A DNA stretch of 64,000 nucleotides from Symbiodinium sp. CCMP2592 (Eukaryota; Sar; Dinophyceae; Suessiales; Symbiodiniaceae), in NCBI GenBank assembly GCA_905221615.1, contig CAJNDT010006199.1, positions 124,001-188,000 of the forward strand. The letters are read 5' to 3'. A program made the position numbers and the translations under genes. Below are positions 12,200 through 20,698 of this stretch, one piece after another. The notes under the pieces were generated by a model. That model was not told where the DNA came from and did no database searches. It saw only the letters and a program-made list of their open reading frames with translations. The stretch's first letter is position 1; every line of letters begins with the position of its first letter.

Positions 12200-15100
12200 T
12201 CACTGCACAGCTTCCGCAGCCCAATCGGCTTCCAGCCTAGCCGACGAAAGAATCGCCTGGGCTAGCTTCGGCTCGTAATTGGGAGCACGAATGAAGTCCA
12301 ACATCGTGTCGGTGGCTGCCACGTCCCCCTTGTTTATGGCTTGAAAACGATCACAGGCCTGGGCAAACAGTCCCCGCGACGGAAGGTCCGCCGGGTTACT
12401 CTTTGAGGGAACCCGCTCAAACCACATAAGCGCCTCCATGGAGCTCTCCATCAAGGCCCCCAATGAGATGAGGCGCATCAGCGAAGCCGACGGCGAGTAT
12501 CGCTTCACGAATCCATAAAGGCATGCATTGTTGTCGATCCAAGCTAGGACCGAGCGACCTTTGAGGAGGCCGCGGATCCCGAACAAGGTAATCGCCAGAG
12601 CGTAGGCTTCAACCTGGCAAATCACTTGGGCGCCAGCCTCTCTGCCCCAGTGATCCATCAGCGGTTTGCAAACTTCTCCCCCGAAAACCCATCGGGAGCT
12701 CGTGTAAGCATCAACAAGAATCGCTCCCCAGGTGCCTCGCCCTTTCTCGAAGGCCCCATCCGTGTAGAGCACTACAGGTGGCAGAATCGTGGCCGGGCAG
12801 CGCTTCGGCCTGCACTGCGCGATGACATCCAGAGCAAGCTCACAAGCTCGCCGAAGCTCAGGCGTGTTGCCCAGGAAGGGCCCTGACAAAGCCCGTGTCA
12901 GCATCCGGGAAGTTGGCTTAAGCTCGAAGCCCATAATCAGACCCCCGGCGAAGTTAATCAAGCCATGAAGCGAAGCCACATCACTTCTCGTCACAGCTCC
13001 TCCCTGGGCTATTGCACGAAGGAGTGCGGCAATTTTCTCAAGTCGTCCAGGCTTATTCTCAACCTTGAGAGTGCCCTGCCATATCTCGTCAAGGCCCAAA
13101 GAAACACCCAAGGAGACCACCTTGTTGTCAAAGGGAACAAATTTCCGCCCACTCTTTGCATAGGACCACCCAAGCAGGTCAAGCAGCCTCATCAGGACTT
13201 TGTCCAACAAGAAAGCAGCTGGGCGAAATTCATACACTGTGTAGTCGTCATAAAAGTCAGTCGCGATCGCAGCGAACTTGACAACCATGATATGAAGGAT
13301 CGCAAGTGCTACTTTATTGAACCCATACACGCTGGCAGCAGCACCAAAAGGCAGGCTCTGGGCTATGTAAAACTCCCACTTGCCCTGTGGGTTAGGGAAG
13401 CCAAGGACAGCATGCTCCCTCGTGGAAGGGTGGATGCTCACCTGGCGGTAGGCCTTGCTCAAGTCAAGTGTCTTACCAAGCAGAGCGGGCTGGCGGAGCA
13501 TCTCAGGATCCCAGTCCCCCTCAAGCAAGGTGCCATCAGACAGGGGGACCCGGACGTTGGAGCGATCTTGCAGCACGCGGGAAAGAAACCTCAGGAGGCC
13601 GACCGCGTAATCCGTATCCTGAAGCTCTAGGAAAGAAGAGGAGCCGAAAGCCTTGTTGACTGCGGACATCTTAAAATCATCGATTATCCTTATCTTGGCG
13701 TCTTCACCCTGCCTCAAAAGGAAACGGGGGGAAAGCGACCAAGCGTCGGTCTTCAAGATGTCGCTGACTTCCTGCTCCGTGTGATATGGACCCGTGAGGA
13801 AGCCCGCTGCCAGCTCCTCGGAAGTCTCAGCCTTCATCGCCTTGTAATCCTGCTCTGAAGTAAGCCCTTTCATCTTCTGCAATGCACGCCTCCGCAGAGC
13901 GGCCTGGGTTTTGAGCTGATCTGGCTCAAGGTCTTTAGGCTTCGGCCGTTTGGCAAACAAAGGGGACTCGGCTTCTTGACCGACCAGTGGCACTCCTTCG
14001 GAAAGGAGGTTCACCACCGCCAAGTCAGGAAAGCCCGTTTCCTCAAGAAGCTCGCGAAACAATGCTAGGGCCTTGCCTTTGGTGACTCGCTCCACGTCCG
14101 GATGCATCTTGGCTCGCAGCTCCTTCTCAGCCGCAGAAAGCGCCGCCATCCGGTCATTCAAGGATTTCAGTTCAAGCATCCGCCGCTTGGACACGGCCAC
14201 AGGGCCTTCCGTAAGAATGGCAAAGATGTTGCGACGCACGGCATCGGGCAAACGAGTGCTATTATCCGCCGGGCTAGGTAGCTCACATGCGCGATGCAGG
14301 TGCTCCTCCATGGAAAAGTACACACCTGCCAAGTCCCCGGCTTTACCGTCTTTATGCGTCCGGACCCTTTTGGAAGGATTCGGCTCATCACAATCCCCCG
14401 CACTAGAGCCGCGGCCTTGGGAGAGGATCTTGAAATCAGCTCCAGCCGGCACTTGGGACAGAGGGACCCTAACCCGAAACTCAGGGATTAAGGGAGGCAT
14501 AAAAGTGGGCTGATTGGCCGCTGCCGCTCGCACCTGAGCTCGAAGGTGCCGGCTATGCAGGAAGTCAACCTTGTGGGGCTGCAATCCTTTGCAGGCAGCA
14601 GTGGCGGACCGACAAAGTGTCTGGCACAACTCAGCAGGAAGCGAGGCATCACTAAAATTCCCAGCCGTCGAAGGAGGAACCCAAGCTTGATGTTTATGGG
14701 ACTTATCACAACACCGACTGAGGCCTGGGAAGGAGAGGGACTCAGCTCGGACCCGCAGCGAGGTCAAGAAGGGGGCACCGAACATGCAAGTGTCAAGCTC
14801 TTGATCAGCTAAGGCGAAGAACCATTGCAGAAAACCCGAATGCCGCCTCCTTTTGACAAAATGGGCGAGGAGGCTCCAGACCCAACTCCGAGCCGGAGCG
14901 ATCAGGCTAACGAGGGCTCGAGTTTCGTAGGCTCGGAAGAGCAGGTCGACCACGGCTTGCACCAAGCCGTTGTCACGCAGCACCAGGGAGGCGGCAAGAG
15001 CGGGAAGGCCATCCCGCCCTAGCAAGTGAGAGGCATCACGAAGGCTGGATCGACCTCGGGAATCACGCCCCTGATTGCAAGATTTCAAGAACAGATTGAA

Positions 15101-15295
15101 ATGCCACCAGTCAACCAAAGTGTTCCGGTCGAAATCGAGCAAAGCTTGCAGATCATCGCCAGTGGAGAGGTCCAGCGGTACTCGAGGGCAGGACTCTGGG
15201 GCACCGCCTTTGTGGCCCAGGGACAAGGCATCCCATCCAGCCCGCATGGCGGCGGCCGACAAGGATCCCGCTTCCGCGAGGCAATCAACAAGCAA
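12200..15295 (-). CDS. Methyltransferase-like / reverse transcriptase / RNase H polyprotein of the YR element
   Basis: 1031-residue open frame. Residues about 1-230 match the layout of the DNA methyltransferase-like domain of DIRS elements, diverged: a start of AEAGSLSAAAMRAGWDALSL type, then a conserved CMFGAPF, and a CDKSHKHQAW block. A basic, Pro-rich linker follows. Residues about 510-790 are a reverse transcriptase, with KTLDLSKAYRQV, LPFGAAASVYGFN and the catalytic DFYDDYTVYE box. Residues about 840-975 are an RNase H: LYTDGAFEKGRG, QVEAYAL, WIDNNA, then RVPSKSNPADLPSRG. The family uses RT/RNase H to copy element RNA into DNA. The frame overlaps the 3' end of the oxygenase-like frame by about 210 bases in another phase; how it is expressed is not evident. 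Confidence 0.9.
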   Translation of the reverse strand: MLVDCLAEAGSLSAAAMRAGWDALSLGHKGGAPESCPRVPLDLSTGDDLQALLDFDRNTLVDWWHFNLFLKSCNQGRDSRGRSSLRDASHLLGRDGLPALAASLVLRDNGLVQAVVDLLFRAYETRALVSLIAPARSWVWSLLAHFVKRRRHSGFLQWFFALADQELDTCMFGAPFLTSLRVRAESLSFPGLSRCCDKSHKHQAWVPPSTAGNFSDASLPAELCQTLCRSATAACKGLQPHKVDFLHSRHLRAQVRAAAANQPTFMPPLIPEFRVRVPLSQVPAGADFKILSQGRGSSAGDCDEPNPSKRVRTHKDGKAGDLAGVYFSMEEHLHRACELPSPADNSTRLPDAVRRNIFAILTEGPVAVSKRRMLELKSLNDRMAALSAAEKELRAKMHPDVERVTKGKALALFRELLEETGFPDLAVVNLLSEGVPLVGQEAESPLFAKRPKPKDLEPDQLKTQAALRRRALQKMKGLTSEQDYKAMKAETSEELAAGFLTGPYHTEQEVSDILKTDAWSLSPRFLLRQGEDAKIRIIDDFKMSAVNKAFGSSSFLELQDTDYAVGLLRFLSRVLQDRSNVRVPLSDGTLLEGDWDPEMLRQPALLGKTLDLSKAYRQVSIHPSTREHAVLGFPNPQGKWEFYIAQSLPFGAAASVYGFNKVALAILHIMVVKFAAIATDFYDDYTVYEFRPAAFLLDKVLMRLLDLLGWSYAKSGRKFVPFDNKVVSLGVSLGLDEIWQGTLKVENKPGRLEKIAALLRAIAQGGAVTRSDVASLHGLINFAGGLIMGFELKPTSRMLTRALSGPFLGNTPELRRACELALDVIAQCRPKRCPATILPPVVLYTDGAFEKGRGTWGAILVDAYTSSRWVFGGEVCKPLMDHWGREAGAQVICQVEAYALAITLFGIRGLLKGRSVLAWIDNNACLYGFVKRYSPSASLMRLISLGALMESSMEALMWFERVPSKSNPADLPSRGLFAQACDRFQAINKGDVAATDTMLDFIRAPNYEPKLAQAILSSARLEADWAAEAVQ

Positions 15296-16122
15296 AGGCG
15301 GACGGGGGACCGAAGAGGGGCCCTGTTTCGACAGGGAGTTGCAGCCCTCAGGGGTCCCGGACGAAGCTGAGGCAGCACTGGGCCGCTCGGCACTGGGTGC
15401 CTGGCAAGGTGGCGAGTTGGTCTCGGAGAGCTCCGATGGGGCGCAGGCTCAGGCTGTGTTGAAGGCGATGCGGGCGTCTTCAAGGGGAGAAGCTGCCTCA
15501 TCTGTTCCGTGACTGAAACCTGCTGCGAGGCGCAGGCCTCCTTGGAAGCAAGATGCGAATCAGAAGGCAAGGGGAAACCCAAATCGAGCAGGACCCGGCG
15601 ATCGGCACCTGAGAGGCGCCCTCCGGCCTGCAAGGCAAAAAGCACTAGGACAACCCGGCGCCCAGTGGCTGGCAATGTGCGATGTTCGAACTCTCTGGCA
15701 CAAAATTTGACCGGCCCGCGGGATACTTGCAAATCCACGGTCCGATCTGGCTCGCTTACCCGGATAGCTCCCCCTTGGAAAATGGTCAAGGGGATCACAT
15801 AGTTCGGAGAAAAGGCGTTCTGTGAATCTCGGTGTGGCCGAGTGCACACCTGATCAAAAATGGCAAAACTCGTGTAAACGGCACCTTCAAGCAAAGAGGC
15901 TACAAACCTGTTCACCACTCGCACCGTCTGTGGAAAAAGCCTACAAGATTTGCGAAGGCTCACCTTAACTCGAGAGTACATCCCTGCCGAAACGGAGCGC
16001 CCTTCGGCGTCTCGGTCGCACTGCTCATGCGGCAAGGCATCAAAAAGCCTCATCACTTGCTCAGCGGTAACAGGTGTGCTCTGAGCTAAGATTTGCCTGG
16101 CGAAAACCTCGGGCGAGGGCAA
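15085..16122 (-). CDS. 2-oxoglutarate/Fe(II) oxygenase-like protein carried by the YR element
   Basis: 345-residue open frame starting 6 bases after the gag-like stop, so it is probably co-expressed with it. Residues about 90-165 show the layout of a double-stranded beta-helix 2-oxoglutarate/Fe(II) oxygenase: PHRDSQNAF gives an iron-binding HxD (His97, Asp99), then IPLTIFQGGAI, then EFEH with the second His (His147), then an Arg 8-9 residues later (Arg155/156) in GRRVVLVLFAL, suited to bind 2-oxoglutarate. The TET/JBP nucleic-acid oxygenases and AlkB/prolyl hydroxylases share this pattern. Substrate is unknown; oxidation of methylated DNA or RNA would suit an element in a methylated genome, but that is inference. 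The last 130 residues are Pro/Arg-rich and look unstructured. Confidence 0.72.
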   Translation of the reverse strand: MPSPEVFARQILAQSTPVTAEQVMRLFDALPHEQCDRDAEGRSVSAGMYSRVKVSLRKSCRLFPQTVRVVNRFVASLLEGAVYTSFAIFDQVCTRPHRDSQNAFSPNYVIPLTIFQGGAIRVSEPDRTVDLQVSRGPVKFCAREFEHRTLPATGRRVVLVLFALQAGGRLSGADRRVLLDLGFPLPSDSHLASKEACASQQVSVTEQMRQLLPLKTPASPSTQPEPAPHRSSPRPTRHLARHPVPSGPVLPQLRPGPLRAATPCRNRAPLRSPVRLCLLIASRKRDPCRPPPCGLDGMPCPWATKAVPQSPALEYRWTSPLAMICKLCSISTGTLWLTGGISICS

Positions 16123-16128
16123 GGCTAG

Positions 16129-17364
16129 TCAATGCTTGCACTCACTGTAGGGCCTTTCGGCCCCGCACCCTTTGAAGTTGCACACATGCTTTCCGAAGCG
16201 GCACGACTTGCGTTTCTGGAAGCGGCAGATCCCCTTGTTGTAAAACGGGCAGATGAAACGGCCATCATCGTTGGCCCGCACGCAGCCCTCGGGCAACGAC
16301 TCCAGCAGCTCCTTCAGGGACGGTTGCGAGGATGCATCAGCCTGGCCTTGGCTGTGATTCTGCTTCCCTTTGCCGCGGCCTTTGCCCTTGTTACCCTTCT
16401 CTCCCTTCTGATTGCCCTTGTCGGGTCCCTTATTCGGCTTCCACGGTTGGGCCTGGTTCTCGGCAGGCTTAGGAAGGTGGGTCAGGCAGGATACCACAAA
16501 CTGATTGGTTGCAGCAGCGGCTATGTGCTTATCAAGAGGAGCCGGGGCTCCGACCCCGACGACGATGTCACCTCGGCTCTCCTGGGCCACGACCTGCCAA
16601 AGCTTCTGGTCAGCTGCGAGCAGCTGCTGAACGGTAGTGTAGCGATAACCCGCCGGAGGCACATCAAGCAGTGCCTGGAACATGCGGTTGTGCCAAGACT
16701 CCATTGCAGTGTAGGAGGCAAGCCCTACTTGATCGAACGCTAAGGCCCGGCGCAGGAAGCACCGGCGAAGCTTGAGCTCGCCGGTAGTCTCGCAACGGAG
16801 ACTCGAGGCTTGCTTCGTAATCTTGATGTTCCCATCGGCTCCCAAAGAGATCTTTTGCTCCGTCTTCTCTCCCAAGATTTCGTCATGGCGGGAAATGCAC
16901 TTTTCCGGCGCGATGTGCAGCACTTGTGCAGAATCGAGCATGGCCTGGACGCGGTCCACAAGGCCGTGTCCAGGTTCTGTGTGGATATCCATCTCGAGGC
17001 CTTTAAGCTCCCCCCTTTGGCGTTTCAAGCGTGTTAGGCGTTCTGCCAACGGAAGCTCGCGGGGGCTTGTATCACTTGTTCTCGAAGCCCTCGATTCCAA
17101 GTCAACCAGGGCGTGGGCGTGGCTCTCGTACCACAATCGCCTGATCACCATATGTTGTTCCACTGGAACCTCACTCCCAATCAAAGTCTTCAGGGCTTCG
17201 AAGAGAGGAGTGTCATCCCCGCTGGAAGGTTTGCTCGAGCACACGAAAGCTAGCTTGCCGAAGGTGTCCAAGCTCTTAGCAAGGAGCTTGGTCAGAAGGT
17301 CCTCGCTGATGCCGATCTGCTTTGCTCGGTCGGTGAAGGCAGGCACCGATTCAAGTCCGGCCAT
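16129..17364 (-). CDS. Gag-like protein with Cys/His zinc fingers (YR element)
   Basis: 411 residues. The first 290 residues are helical and contain no known catalytic motif. A basic Lys/Gly linker follows (GNQKGEKGNKGKGRGKGKQN). The C-terminus has two Cys/His clusters: a CCCH-like CPFYNKGICRFQKRKSCRFG and then CNFKGCGAERPYSECKH. Position ahead of the replication proteins and the basic tail plus zinc fingers fit a nucleocapsid-like RNA-binding role. Start chosen as the first ATG of the frame (MAGLESVPAF). It is the third frame of the element, with a 447-base non-coding gap before it. Confidence 0.75.
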   Translation of the reverse strand: MAGLESVPAFTDRAKQIGISEDLLTKLLAKSLDTFGKLAFVCSSKPSSGDDTPLFEALKTLIGSEVPVEQHMVIRRLWYESHAHALVDLESRASRTSDTSPRELPLAERLTRLKRQRGELKGLEMDIHTEPGHGLVDRVQAMLDSAQVLHIAPEKCISRHDEILGEKTEQKISLGADGNIKITKQASSLRCETTGELKLRRCFLRRALAFDQVGLASYTAMESWHNRMFQALLDVPPAGYRYTTVQQLLAADQKLWQVVAQESRGDIVVGVGAPAPLDKHIAAAATNQFVVSCLTHLPKPAENQAQPWKPNKGPDKGNQKGEKGNKGKGRGKGKQNHSQGQADASSQPSLKELLESLPEGCVRANDDGRFICPFYNKGICRFQKRKSCRFGKHVCNFKGCGAERPYSECKH

Positions 17365-17810
17365 GAGACCTGGGCAGGTGAGGATACAGGTTTCGAGGTC
17401 TCACCCACGGCGAAGTCAACCGTGGGTCGCGTTTGTCTCGGATTCACACTTCTTCGCCACCGATCACAGGCGGCCTTCGGGAACCGGCGATCCCAGCCGG
17501 TCGCGTTCCAATAGTATTTTTCATGACTCAGGCCGGCAAAGGCAGCCGACCACGGGGGTTCTTGCAATCTCAAAGCCCCCAATCAAACTCCCGCTAAGTT
17601 CAAGCCTGGGTGCTCACCAGGCCGCGCGGGAGATTCGCCCCAGTTTGGCAACTCCCAGCCAAAAGACTGCGGACACTTCTCAGTCCGGTTTTGTGCTCCG
17701 AAGCAAGAAACACTCCACTGATCTCAATCGGCCCGGGCACCCTCATCTCAAATGGCATAGGCACGACGTCGCAAATCAGCAAACGATCAACTGAGCACAT
17801 CCTCTTTTCT
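17365..17810 (-). other. Non-coding gap between recombinase and gag-like frames
   Basis: Roughly 450 bases without a convincing frame on the element's strand. It could hold an internal promoter or splice signals for the downstream frames, but none is identified. Confidence 0.4.
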
Positions 17811-19835
17811 TCAAGCTGCGCACTGCTGGCAGACATTCTCCTGAGCCTCCTCAGGCCCCATCAAACGCATGTTCGCCGTGACCTTCCTGCCGCACTTAAA
17901 AATTCCGGGGTTGACCAACTTATGCACCACTCCACTCAAGACGTGCATGTAGGTCTCTCCCGAGAACGTGCAGCTAAGCCGTGGACGGACCTCCTCCGGG
18001 GCCGGTGCCCCCAGGTCCACTTCGAGACCGTCGAGGTTCGTTATGTCAGACCCAGCCTCGGAGTTGTTCTCATCCTGAGGCTCTTCGGCCGGCAAATCCT
18101 CAGCCGTCGTCTCAGGAAGATGTGCAAAATCGGCCGGATCGCCATGCAGAGCTCTTGCGACCCTCTCGGCTCGCGGGAGATCGGGACTAAGCACTCCCCT
18201 GCTCACAGCACTCACGACCTTGGCCACCTTCACTATGATTTCTGCAAGCGCATCTCTCGAGTACAGGAGAGCCATGCCGTGCTTTGGACTGCAATGATGC
18301 CCCTGAGTAAGGCGCTCCTCGTAGGTCATGGTCCCGCTCTTGGCCGTCCAGGACAAGGCGGTTGCTTTCAGGCTGTGTGAGCTGTACTGTTCAAGATCTC
18401 CCGTGAAACCCTGCAAGTGCAAAAACTCACGAAGCCACAAGGAACCCTCCGCAGCCGTCATGGCCCTTCCTAGAAAGTTCCCTCCCGGCGACATGGCCGG
18501 CATGATTACGGCACAGTCCGGTAGCCCTGCCAGGGCCCTCTTGCGCATCCAGACACGTCCCCATGAGGGCTGAGTTAAGCCACTGCCCAGTGCAATCAAA
18601 GGCAGCACGGTATCCTTTCGGTCCTTGGCCTTCGTCTTGTAATGTTTTGTCGAACACTCAAGAAGGACAAGCCCGTTACCTGCCACGTCAATGCTCAAGT
18701 CAGTCCCTCGAGCTGCATCCGACCATCGAGCCGAGGAGTAGAGGCAGAAAAGAATGAACCCTGCTATGCTAGCCCTGGCATAATCCTCAGAGTCGTGGAC
18801 GAATTCTTCCAAGAGCCGCACTGCCTCCACCGGAAGGGGCGGAGCTTGCCAGAGCGGCCGTTTGCCCATGGACATCGCCTTGGCTGCTCCCTGCACACGA
18901 GGGGAAATCCTGGAGCCTTGCGCAGCCCCTGTCAAGTGCACAAAGAACCTATAGGCCTTGAGAAAAGACTCGCCGGCAGTGGCTCCTGCTTTCTCTCGTC
19001 GCAAGTGGAGCATATAAGCGTACAACTCGCCCTCGGAAGGCGCCAGAGGGCGCCCTTTGCTAGCTACGATCCACTTGGCGAACCTTGAGAAATCTGAGGC
19101 ACGCTTCAGAAGGGTGCTGGCGGCTCTGCCTGAAAAGGTGTCCTCGATGGTCGAGGTCAGCATGGATTCCTCCACCAGGGAGCCTGCAGAACCCACAAGG
19201 TTCCTTCCAAGCTCCGAGTCATCCGGGAAGAAAAGCACGATGAGCCGAATTTTCTTAAGTGCGGTAAGCCTAAGCATGTCATCGCTTTTGGCAAACCTTG
19301 CTGCGAGAAGTCGCCTGGCCTCGTAAGTTCCTTTGGGCACCCATGCCCACGGCCCTGCTGCAGGGGCGGGGATCGCCGCCCTCCTAAGACCGTCGAAGCG
19401 ACCTAGCAACGGCTCCTGGAACATGAAGCCGGGCCCCAAGCGGGGCCTCGTCACTCTTTCCCACGGCATCGCCTGACGGGAATGCCTTGCAAGAATGAAG
19501 CCTGAGTTCATGGCATGCCAATCACCTGCACTGCCGCCGTAGGCAATGAAGCCTGCAAGCTGCTGTTCCAAACGGCCTGCAGTCGGGTCGTCGTCAGGGG
19601 GAAGTTGTGTGTCCTCGCGAGACATCAGGCCCCCCAGTTGCTCCTCAGTAAGATCATCGCCCTCGACGGGGCTGCTCATGAAGGCCGCTAAGGGACCCTG
19701 ATCAGGTGTGCCCTCGACCACAGCCGAATGCGGAGATATTGGGCTGGCAGGTATGGCAGACAGAGGGACCTGCTGACCTGATTCCACAGACTGCGAGACG
19801 GCCCCCTCATCCGGATAAAAAGCTTCAGCACTCAT
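17811..19835 (-). CDS. Tyrosine recombinase (YR) of the retroelement
   Basis: About 675 residues if begun at the ATG at 19,835 (MSAEAFYPDEG). The frame is open further upstream, but that part overlaps a better-looking small gene. The catalytic half shows the integrase fold pattern: CLYSSARWSDA with the first conserved Arg, TKHYKTK with the beta-hairpin Lys, HSLKATALSW, GHHCSPKH, and YSRDALAEI with the nucleophilic Tyr. The first half has a core-binding domain (RASDFSRFAKWIVASKGRPL, AYMLHLRREKA). A C-terminal tail ends in KCGRK ... NVCQQC, a possible zinc site. The enzyme would integrate the circular DNA intermediate by strand exchange. In DIRS and Ngaro elements the YR is normally downstream of RT; here it is near the 5' end. 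Confidence 0.88.
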   Translation of the reverse strand: MSAEAFYPDEGAVSQSVESGQQVPLSAIPASPISPHSAVVEGTPDQGPLAAFMSSPVEGDDLTEEQLGGLMSREDTQLPPDDDPTAGRLEQQLAGFIAYGGSAGDWHAMNSGFILARHSRQAMPWERVTRPRLGPGFMFQEPLLGRFDGLRRAAIPAPAAGPWAWVPKGTYEARRLLAARFAKSDDMLRLTALKKIRLIVLFFPDDSELGRNLVGSAGSLVEESMLTSTIEDTFSGRAASTLLKRASDFSRFAKWIVASKGRPLAPSEGELYAYMLHLRREKAGATAGESFLKAYRFFVHLTGAAQGSRISPRVQGAAKAMSMGKRPLWQAPPLPVEAVRLLEEFVHDSEDYARASIAGFILFCLYSSARWSDAARGTDLSIDVAGNGLVLLECSTKHYKTKAKDRKDTVLPLIALGSGLTQPSWGRVWMRKRALAGLPDCAVIMPAMSPGGNFLGRAMTAAEGSLWLREFLHLQGFTGDLEQYSSHSLKATALSWTAKSGTMTYEERLTQGHHCSPKHGMALLYSRDALAEIIVKVAKVVSAVSRGVLSPDLPRAERVARALHGDPADFAHLPETTAEDLPAEEPQDENNSEAGSDITNLDGLEVDLGAPAPEEVRPRLSCTFSGETYMHVLSGVVHKLVNPGIFKCGRKVTANMRLMGPEEAQENVCQQCAA

Positions 19836-19851
19836 CCCCCGCAAAAGAAGC

Positions 19852-20115
19852 TTAAGACTCGGAGCGAAACACCTGATGCAATCGCTGCACAAGCCTTTCC
19901 AACCACCCCAGGCGGAGGGAATGTTGGTACCTTTCAGTTTCCAGGCCCCGGAGCTCGCGCTGGACGTCGCTGAGCTCTGCACGGACAGCACGCAACTGCT
20001 GTTCAAGAGAAGCAACTTGCAATGAAAGGTCGTACAAATGTTGGGAAATGGCTTCTTGAGTGTCACTGGAAGCAGAAGCCGAAGATCCCGCTTCAAGGGC
20101 CTGGCGAAAGTCCAT
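19852..20115 (-). CDS. Small coiled-coil protein, first frame of the YR element
   Basis: 87 residues from ATG at 20,115 (MDFRQALEAGSSAS). Residues about 25-80 are a near-continuous heptad pattern of Leu/Val with Glu, Arg and Gln (LYDLSLQVASLEQQ, LRAVRAELSDVQ), predicting a coiled coil. The stop falls 16 bases before the recombinase ATG, a spacing typical of adjacent frames. Function unknown; an oligomerising structural protein is a reasonable guess. Confidence 0.6.
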   Translation of the reverse strand: MDFRQALEAGSSASASSDTQEAISQHLYDLSLQVASLEQQLRAVRAELSDVQRELRGLETERYQHSLRLGWLERLVQRLHQVFRSES

Positions 20116-20218
20116 CCGAGCCCCAGCAGGGCTCTTGCACGGTGCTCTAAGAGCAACACCGGATTACGGAGGACTCGGGCCTGTTAGACGCAAAGCTACA
20201 AGCCTCTAGAGAGCCCCT

Positions 20219-20499
20219 TCGAAAAATTTTGGCAATCTCAGCCTTGAGCACGCCGCCGGGTGACATGATTCAAAATCGCACAAGTATCTACCGAATCATC
20301 ATGCAGGAAATCGTGATGCAAAATACAGCATCAAAAAGGCGATGCTAAAAACAGCATCAATCGCATGACAACGGAATCTGTTAAAGATCTCGAAAGTTAA
20401 AACATTGGTTTAAACAATGATGTTTGAAAACTGCAAGTGCGCTTCGCCTTTGGCTTCGCTAGACCAGGATAAACATAACTGCGCTCCGCTCCGTGGGAC
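20219..20499 (-). repeat. Split direct repeat A1 (5' end of YR element)
   Basis: Near-identical to 11,589-11,868, with one extra A. It is the likely promoter-bearing end of the element. The flanking host sequence resumes at 20,500. Confidence 0.93.
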
Positions 20500-20698
20500 A
20501 GCTTGGCACCAGATGATCGGTAATGCCATGTTCGTGCCCACACTTGGCTCCATGATCTTATATGCACTGAGCAGCGTAGAGTGGCAACCGTCTACTTTGC
20601 TCAAGATGAGGTCAATCTTGACACTCAGTCTTGGAGACAGTCAGCCTCAAGGCGATGTGACAGAAGACATGGAAGCCGATGCTGGATTAGGAGACTGA
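20500..20698 (+). pseudogene. C5-cytosine DNA methyltransferase-like pseudogene, right part (motif X)
   Basis: Directly after the element the plus strand reads WHQMIGNAMFVPTLG, the motif X (GNA) signature of C5 methyltransferases, which packs against the S-adenosylmethionine site. It continues with a helix (MILYALSSVEW) and an acidic tail, ending at a TGA at 20,696-20,698. It is the missing C-terminal end of the pseudogene at 9,629-11,239, now displaced by 9.26 kb. Confidence 0.8.

Larger units (their letters stand above)
11240..20499 (-). mobile_element. Tyrosine-recombinase (DIRS/Ngaro-like) retroelement, whole-looking
   Basis: About 9.26 kb, on the minus strand. The ends form split direct repeats in the order A1 (20,499-20,219), internal region, B1 (12,170-11,868), A2 (11,868-11,589), a 45-base spacer, then B2 (11,543-11,240). 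This arrangement is characteristic of PAT/Ngaro-type YR elements, which integrate by a tyrosine recombinase rather than an integrase. A1 against A2 and B1 against B2 each differ by about one single-base indel in about 280-303 bases, so the insertion is recent. All large frames are open and the copy looks whole. It lies inside a DNA methyltransferase-like pseudogene, with no target-site duplication seen, as expected for YR elements. The internal order is coiled coil, recombinase, gag-like, oxygenase-like, methyltransferase-like/RT/RNase H. Confidence 0.92.

Noticed and set aside
15026-15512. Plus-strand frames opposite the oxygenase and RT frames
   Set aside because: Shadow frames of well-supported minus-strand genes in the YR element.
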